Assembly: GCA_944382705.1 (NCBI GenBank)
Contig: CALWNE010000016.1
Span: 1 to 64,000, forward strand
Origin: an uncultured Allofournierella sp.
Lineage (GTDB): Bacteria; Bacillota; Clostridia; Oscillospirales; Ruminococcaceae
Direction of reading: 5' to 3'
Length of the DNA stretch: 64,000 bases
Part shown: piece after piece, positions 59,647 through 64,000 of the stretch
Position numbering within the stretch: the first letter of the stretch is position 1
How the letters are laid out: each line of letters begins with the position of its first letter
The notes under the pieces: generated by a model
What the model saw: only the letters and a program-made list of their open reading frames with translations
What the model was told of the DNA's origin: nothing
The model's database searches: none
Translations under genes and position numbers: made by a program

Positions 59647-60141
59647 GTGGATACTTTGGCACTGGATCTTTTGCTAACCCACGGCAGAGAACTGCTCTCT
59701 TCCCCTTTGCTGCTGCAAGAAAAACAGTTCATCCAACATGGCAGCATCAACTGCTATGACCACTCGGTGGCCGTGGCTTGGGTTAGCATTCAACTGGCCC
59801 TGCGCACCAAGGCGAAGGTGGATTTTTCCAGCCTGGTACGAGGTGCTTTGCTGCATGATTATTTTTTGTATGACTGGCACGAAAAAGATGCCTCCCACCG
59901 CTGGCATGGCCTTTTTCATCCCGCCCGTGCTGTGCAGAATGCCCAGCGGGATTTTGGCCTGAACGCCATCGAAATGGATATCATTGCAAAGCATATGTTC
60001 CCACTTACCTTGCAGCCACCCCGCTGCAAGGAAGCGGTTCTTGTAACCTGTGCCGATAAAATTTGTGCCTGCGCCGAGATATTTTCTTGCTGCCTGTATC
60101 GCCTGCCAGAAACTGTTCTGGCTGCGCCTGGGGTTCTTTGA
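59647..60141 (+). CDS. HD-domain metal-dependent phosphohydrolase-like protein
   Basis: A 164-residue protein with an HD fold: His39 in YDHSVAVAW, the His70-Asp71 doublet in GALLHDYFLYDWHEK, His in IAKHMFPLT (about 117) and Asp in CADKICA (about 137). These make a complete HD metal site. HD proteins of this size hydrolyse nucleotide phosphates; the substrate is unknown. The GTG at 59647 follows AAAGGAGG. A strong terminator lies 60 bp past the stop. The C-terminus is shorter than I would expect for the family, but the catalytic part is intact. Confidence 0.8.
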   Translation: MDTLALDLLLTHGRELLSSPLLLQEKQFIQHGSINCYDHSVAVAWVSIQLALRTKAKVDFSSLVRGALLHDYFLYDWHEKDASHRWHGLFHPARAVQNAQRDFGLNAIEMDIIAKHMFPLTLQPPRCKEAVLVTCADKICACAEIFSCCLYRLPETVLAAPGVL

Positions 60142-60204
60142 GCCTACGGGGTGCACCCTTCCGATACTTTTGTGCCACCCAGGCAAACCAAAATAAATAA
60201 GCAA

Positions 60205-60247
60205 GCAAATAACGCCTGGCGCATTAAATGCGCCAGGCGTTATTTGC
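60205..60247. terminator. Terminator after the HD-domain gene
   Basis: A 20-bp perfect stem (GCAAATAACGCCTGGCGCAT) with a 3-nt TAA loop. It is symmetrical and could work in both directions. Confidence 0.85.
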
Positions 60248-60445
60248 AGGATTGTTTCTTGAGATATCTTCATAAAGAAAGCCCGCTTCGCAAAGCGAAA
60301 GGAGGAGGAGGGCATTGAATATCTCTCACACATGAAAAAGAAAGTGTAACCTTCTTGCAATTAAATTGTAACTAATTTGAAATCTTTTGTCAAGGGGGTT
60401 CCGTAAAGTTTTCTCATGATTTTTATCCCTGTTGTGCCCCCTTTC

Positions 60446-60474
60446 GTTGCCCCGTCTGCTGTGCCATGGTATAA
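60446..60474 (+). promoter_or_regulatory. Promoter of the DUF6897-like gene
   Basis: TTGCCC and TATAAT with 17-bp spacing, about 50 bp before the TTG start. Confidence 0.5.
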
Positions 60475-60524
60475 TAACATCATCCACAAAAGTTCCTCTG
60501 CGCCAACTCAAGGAGGATGAAGCG

Positions 60525-60860
60525 TTGAATTCTTATCTGATTATTTTTGTGATTGTTATGGCTATTTATCTGTGCCAGCGTCAGGTGACTTACGGATTTT
60601 TAACCAGACATCTGCACAGCAAACAAAGGAGGGCTCCTATCATGCGTACATTGGCCGCTAAATTTGTGGGCAAAGAATGTTACATCTACACCCTATCCAA
60701 CTATTCTTACTGCCGGGGCACAATTTTGGAAGTGGGCGAAACCGGCCTTCTTGTATCCGACCGCAACAACACCACTTCTTTAATCAATCTGGATTTAATT
60801 GTACGCATCAGCGAGGTACCGGCCAAAAGGTCAAAAGCCAAAAAATCCGACCCTGTTTGA
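60525..60860 (+). CDS. Small protein with N-terminal membrane segment and DUF6897/LSm-like domain
   Basis: A 111-residue protein if started at the TTG at 60525, which has AGGAGG 8 bp upstream. Residues 2-16 are hydrophobic (SYLIIFVIVMAIYL). The C-terminal part (KFVGKECYIYTLSNYSYCRGTI, then VSDRNNTTSLINLDLIVRI) resembles the short beta-barrel family DUF6897, which looks LSm-like; function unknown. A second, equally good ribosome site AAAGGAGGG (60625-60633) precedes an in-frame ATG at 60642 and would give a 72-residue soluble form. Both forms may be made. A terminator follows at once. Confidence 0.75.
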   Translation: MNSYLIIFVIVMAIYLCQRQVTYGFLTRHLHSKQRRAPIMRTLAAKFVGKECYIYTLSNYSYCRGTILEVGETGLLVSDRNNTTSLINLDLIVRISEVPAKRSKAKKSDPV

Positions 60861-60878
60861 TGGAAACTGCATCCCATT

Positions 60879-60917
60879 AAGAAGTGTGTTCTTTTTTGAT
60901 ACACGCTTCTTTTTTTG
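60879..60917 (+). terminator. Terminator after the DUF6897-like gene
   Basis: AAGAAGTGTGT pairs with ACACGCTTCTT (one G-U) around an 11-nt loop, followed by a T-run. Confidence 0.85.
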
Positions 60918-61151
60918 TGGTTTTTTTGCAATATAAGTACTACTTTGTCGTCTTTTTGGGCGTTCTGCTTGATTTGCACACACATGGACCCCAAAAGTTT
61001 GGCGGCACCGTATTTTGTATTTTTGCGCAGAATGTGTTACACTTTTAAAAACCCCTTTTTATTCTTGCTGTGCCTTTGCCGCACCGCAAGGGTACAGCGT
61101 TTATGGGGCGATTTTGTGTAAGAATGTGTAAACAAAAAGGAGACACGCATT

Positions 61152-62654
61152 ATGGCATATTATTTTGAGCAGCCCTCCCGCACTTTTGGCGAGTACCTGC
61201 TGGTACCCGGCTATTCTTCCTCCGCTTGTGTGCCGGACGCTGTAAGTCTGAAAACCCCTTTGGTGAAATACCGTAAAGGCCAGGAAGACTGCCCCCTTGC
61301 CATGAATATCCCCATGGTAAGCGCCATCATGCAGTCGGTATCCGGCGAACGGCTGGCCATTGCCTTGGCCAAGCAGGGCGGCGTTTCCTTTATTTATGGT
61401 TCTCAGTCCATTGAGGACGAGGCCGCCATGGTTGCCCGGGTAAAGGGCTACAAAAAAGGCTTTGTTACCAGCGATTCCAACCTGAAACCCACCGCAACTC
61501 TGGCGGATGTGCTGGCCCTGAAAGAAAAAACCGGCCATTCTACCGTAGCCATCACCGAAGACGGCACTCCCCATGGCAAACTGCTGGGCATTGTAGCCAG
61601 CCGTGATTACCGGGTAAGCCGCATGGAGATGAGCGAGCCTGTGGCCAACTTTATGACTCCGCTGGAAAAGCTGGTTATCGCTCCCGAAACCACCAGCCTG
61701 AAGGAAGCCAACGATATTATCTGGGACAACAAGATCAATTCCCTGCCCCTGGTGGACAGCGAAGGACACCTGAAATACATGGTGTTCCGCAAGGACTACG
61801 ACAGCCACAAGGAAAACATGAACGAGCTGTTGGACGCCAACAAGAGCTATGTGGTGGGCGCCGGCATTAACACCCGTGACTATGCCGAGCGTGTTCCCGC
61901 TCTCATCGAAGCCGGTGTGGATGTGCTGTGCATCGACTCCTCCGAAGGCTTTTCCGAGTGGCAGAGCCGCACCATTGCATGGATTCGTGAGCGCTATGGC
62001 GATTCTGTAAAGGTGGGCGCAGGCAATGTGGTGGACCGTGAGGGCTTCCGCTTTTTGGCCGAGGCAGGCGCCGACTTCATCAAGGTTGGCATCGGCGGCG
62101 GTTCCATCTGCATCACCCGTGAGACCAAGGGTATTGGCCGTGGTCAGGCTACCGCTGTTATCGAGGTTGCTGCTGCCCGTGATGAATACTACCGTGAAAC
62201 CGGCATCTATATCCCCATCTGCTCTGACGGTGGTATCGTGCACGACTACCACATCACCCTGGCCCTGGCCATGGGTGCCGACTTTGTAATGCTGGGCCGT
62301 TACTTTGCCCGCTTTGACGAGAGCCCCACAAACAAGCTGCGCATCAACGGCAGCTATGTGAAGGAGTACTGGGGCGAAGGCTCCAACCGTGCCCGCAACT
62401 GGCAGCGGTATGACCTGGGCGGTTCCAGCAAGCTGAGCTTTGAGGAAGGCGTAGACAGTTATGTTCCCTACGCTGGCAGCCTGGCCGATGGCGTGGGTAC
62501 CACCCTGTATAAGGTGCGCAGCACCATGTGCAACTGCGGTGCACTCACCATTCCTGAATTGCAGGAGAAGGCCCGCCTGACGGTTGTTTCCTCCACCAGC
62601 ATTGTGGAAGGCGGCAGCCATGATGTTATCCTCAAAAACAACCCCAACAACTAA
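61152..62654 (+). CDS. guaB: Inosine-5'-monophosphate dehydrogenase
   Basis: A 500-residue TIM-barrel enzyme converting IMP to XMP, the committed step of GTP synthesis. Two CBS repeats are inserted at about residues 105-225. The catalytic loop is GIGGGSICITRETKGIGRG with Cys320. CSDGGIVHDYHITLALAMGAD binds phosphate. The start follows AAAAAGGAGAC. It fits functionally with xpt 16 kb away, since both make XMP. A terminator follows. Confidence 0.96.
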   Translation: MAYYFEQPSRTFGEYLLVPGYSSSACVPDAVSLKTPLVKYRKGQEDCPLAMNIPMVSAIMQSVSGERLAIALAKQGGVSFIYGSQSIEDEAAMVARVKGYKKGFVTSDSNLKPTATLADVLALKEKTGHSTVAITEDGTPHGKLLGIVASRDYRVSRMEMSEPVANFMTPLEKLVIAPETTSLKEANDIIWDNKINSLPLVDSEGHLKYMVFRKDYDSHKENMNELLDANKSYVVGAGINTRDYAERVPALIEAGVDVLCIDSSEGFSEWQSRTIAWIRERYGDSVKVGAGNVVDREGFRFLAEAGADFIKVGIGGGSICITRETKGIGRGQATAVIEVAAARDEYYRETGIYIPICSDGGIVHDYHITLALAMGADFVMLGRYFARFDESPTNKLRINGSYVKEYWGEGSNRARNWQRYDLGGSSKLSFEEGVDSYVPYAGSLADGVGTTLYKVRSTMCNCGALTIPELQEKARLTVVSSTSIVEGGSHDVILKNNPNN

Positions 62655-62662
62655 TTAACAAA

Positions 62663-62693
62663 AGGCAGGCGGCCTTTGGCTGCCTGTCTTTTT
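62663..62693 (+). terminator. Terminator after guaB
   Basis: AGGCAG and CTGCCT arms with an 11-nt loop followed by GTCTTTTT. Confidence 0.65.
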
Positions 62694-62703
62694 ATACCCA
62701 ACA

Positions 62704-62748
62704 AAAAATCACCCGGTCTGCCCTGTTACGGCCTGCCGGGTGATTTTT
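62704..62748. terminator. Bidirectional terminator between guaB and the DUF1015 gene
   Basis: AAAAAATCACCCGG and CCGGGTGATTTTT arms with an internal GCC/GGC extension; A/T tracts on both sides serve the convergent genes. Confidence 0.85.
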
Positions 62749-62750
62749 AT

Positions 62751-64000
62751 TTACAGTTTATGGTGGGGCTGCGGCTGAATGCGCCTTGCTTCCAGGTAAT
62801 AGCGTTTATCCTGTGCACGGCCCATGGAAAAAGTCTTGCGAGGCAGCACGCCGTCCTTTATGACTCCCTCAAAAATCTGCCGTTTTTCCAAATCAGGCAG
62901 GATAAAGCCCACGCAGTCCGGCTCGGCGGCCAGGCTGCACAGCGTATCTTCACCATGGATGTAGTCCAGCCGCAGCTTGGGCTGCTGTGCCAGATAGTCA
63001 TCCAAAAAGGCTTGAATGGCACCAATGGGCAGTGCCCAGGGGCTTTGTTTCAGCTGCATCCAGCACCGTTGCTGGCCAGCCACCAAGGGAATGGTCCAGC
63101 CATCCGGCTGGGTAGGCTGTTCCCAAAACTCCACCTGTGCTCCATGCTTTTTAAAGAAAGCCTGGGCCTGCTGCTGTACCTGCTGTAAGCTGGCACCAAA
63201 CAGCAACCGATGGATGGGTTCTATCTCCAGGCTTTGCTGGTTCAGGTTTACCAGTTCCGCCAACACCCAGCGAGCCGGGTGCTGCTGCCGCTCTTCTGGG
63301 GTAAGCTCTTTGCGAATTTCCTCCCAGCTGGCCTTTGCTGCTGCCATGGAGTGGTTTCCGTCTCCGGTGGCAAACAAAACCGGCGACATATCCTCCGAAA
63401 TGCCATAGCGGCTGGCAAATCGTTCCGGCTGGGCCAGTTGAACCAAGGCCTGCTGCACCTGCTGAGTCAAAGGCCCTTCCGGTACAAACCAGCCTGTAAC
63501 CCTGCCTCCCCCAGCCAGCAAGGGCACATCGTACACCTGCTGCAATTGGGTTGTCATCTCCACCAAAGGCTGAATGACGGTGTCTTCCGGGTCATCCACC
63601 AGCAAAAGAATATGGGGCAGCTCCAAGCTGGCTTTTTTGCGCACCGCCAGCCGCTGGGGAATCCGCTCCTCCACGGTTTTTTCGGTGGGGCGGATGGCGC
63701 CTTCGGCACCTTCCCGATAGTCGTAGGCTTCCAGATCAAAGGCCATTACCAAACCGGTACGGGGCTGGTTCATGCCTTCCATCTGCCGCTGTACCAGCAT
63801 CATGCCTGGCGGTGTGGGCAGCAGAAGGCCCTGCCGCTGATAGGCTTCCATCGTATCCCAAACCGCTTGCATCCGCTGGTGCGCATCCGGCTCTTCCAGC
63901 CAGACTTCTGGCAGAATCAACCGCAGTGTACTGGGGTTTTGACCCACCTGCTCCTCCAGCTGATTCCAGTACTCCGGCTGGGATGTATATTGATCGCAGG
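62751..64000 (-). CDS. DUF1015 family protein (5' end beyond the window)
   Basis: The frame is open from the stop at 62751 to the right edge (416 codons). Codons upstream of the apparent GTG at 63947 still encode family sequence (CDQYTSQPEYWNQLEEQV), so the start lies outside. Characteristic segments are PSTLRLILPEVWLEEPDAH, EERIPQRLAVRKKASLELPH, LFATGDGNHSMAAAKASWEE and DYIHGEDT. DUF1015 proteins are about 400-430 residues and cytoplasmic. The function is not firmly established; the conserved DGNHS motif suggests a catalytic or binding site. Confidence 0.9.
   Translation of the reverse strand, partial: CDQYTSQPEYWNQLEEQVGQNPSTLRLILPEVWLEEPDAHQRMQAVWDTMEAYQRQGLLLPTPPGMMLVQRQMEGMNQPRTGLVMAFDLEAYDYREGAEGAIRPTEKTVEERIPQRLAVRKKASLELPHILLLVDDPEDTVIQPLVEMTTQLQQVYDVPLLAGGGRVTGWFVPEGPLTQQVQQALVQLAQPERFASRYGISEDMSPVLFATGDGNHSMAAAKASWEEIRKELTPEERQQHPARWVLAELVNLNQQSLEIEPIHRLLFGASLQQVQQQAQAFFKKHGAQVEFWEQPTQPDGWTIPLVAGQQRCWMQLKQSPWALPIGAIQAFLDDYLAQQPKLRLDYIHGEDTLCSLAAEPDCVGFILPDLEKRQIFEGVIKDGVLPRKTFSMGRAQDKRYYLEARRIQPQPHHKL

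Larger units (their letters stand above)
60142..60524. other. Intergenic region after the HD-domain gene
   Basis: It contains the terminator at 60205-60247, then a purine-rich GGAGGAGGAGG at about 60300-60314 that leads only to very short ORFs, and the promoter of the next gene. Nothing else is recognised. Confidence 0.4.

Overview
The window looks like a chromosome segment of a Gram-positive, anaerobic, gut-type clostridium. The Oscillospiraceae/Ruminococcaceae group is my best guess; no rRNA is present to fix it. The basis is near-universal AGGAGG-type ribosome sites, a clostridial FASII operon with FabK and an adjacent MarR regulator, NfnAB, pyruvate phosphate dikinase, a PerR-type Fur protein, an ECF thiamine transporter, and a SipW/TasA pair. 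Coding DNA is moderately GC-rich while several intergenic stretches are very AT-rich. Most of the window is ordinary core metabolism, with a few accessory patches.

Layout. 0-2.4 kb: the 5' part of a repeat-rich secreted protein, an AT-rich gap, tRNA-Gly(CCC), a small membrane peptide, and perR with a Per-box-like site on its promoter. 2.4-9.2 kb: rarA, an esterase and glyA (leftward), then ppdK (rightward). A 175-bp element with terminal inverted repeats lies in the glyA leader. 9.3-16.4 kb is accessory: a truncated dehydrogenase fused at its broken end to the tail of a GH32 glycosidase, a VanZ-like protein, vanS and vanR homologues without resistance ligase genes, a DHFR-like reductase, and an ECF sigma/anti-sigma pair whose sigma gene is frameshifted. 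A second, diverged copy of the inverted-repeat element lies just upstream of that sigma gene.

16.5-22 kb: a YccF protein, malQ and glgP (maltodextrin/glycogen breakdown) with a divergent LacI regulator. 22-24.6 kb: nth, a TPP riboswitch controlling thiT, and a sortase-like lipoprotein whose 3' end overlaps a convergent LysR gene. 25.7-29.6 kb: an iron alcohol dehydrogenase and nfnAB, each preceded by a similar Rex-type palindrome, which suggests joint redox control. 29.7-33.3 kb: a GntR/UTRA regulator, tRNA-Leu(CAG), sipW, a TasA-like fibre protein and a LysR regulator. 33.8-38.5 kb: one 1,553-residue surface protein. 38.8-45.7 kb: a small conserved protein, the livKHMGF ABC transporter, xpt and a YerC/TrpR-family regulator.

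45.7-57.8 kb: a 1.2-kb AT-rich gap with a candidate structured transcript, then a compact 13-gene FASII operon-like cluster (acpP, accB-C-D-A, fabH, fabK, a second FabK/nitronate-monooxygenase-like protein, fabD, fabG, fabF, fabZ, MarR regulator). It supplies malonyl-CoA and runs the whole elongation cycle. 57.9-64 kb: a PucR-type regulator, an HD-domain protein, a small DUF6897-like membrane protein, guaB, and a DUF1015 protein running off the right edge.

I found no CRISPR array, prophage, transposase or clear new defence system. The most noteworthy items are the paired Rex-like sites, the orphan VanRS/VanZ cluster, the inverted-repeat element, the sigma-factor frameshift, the GH32/dehydrogenase junction, and the large surface protein with a possible Cys-His domain.
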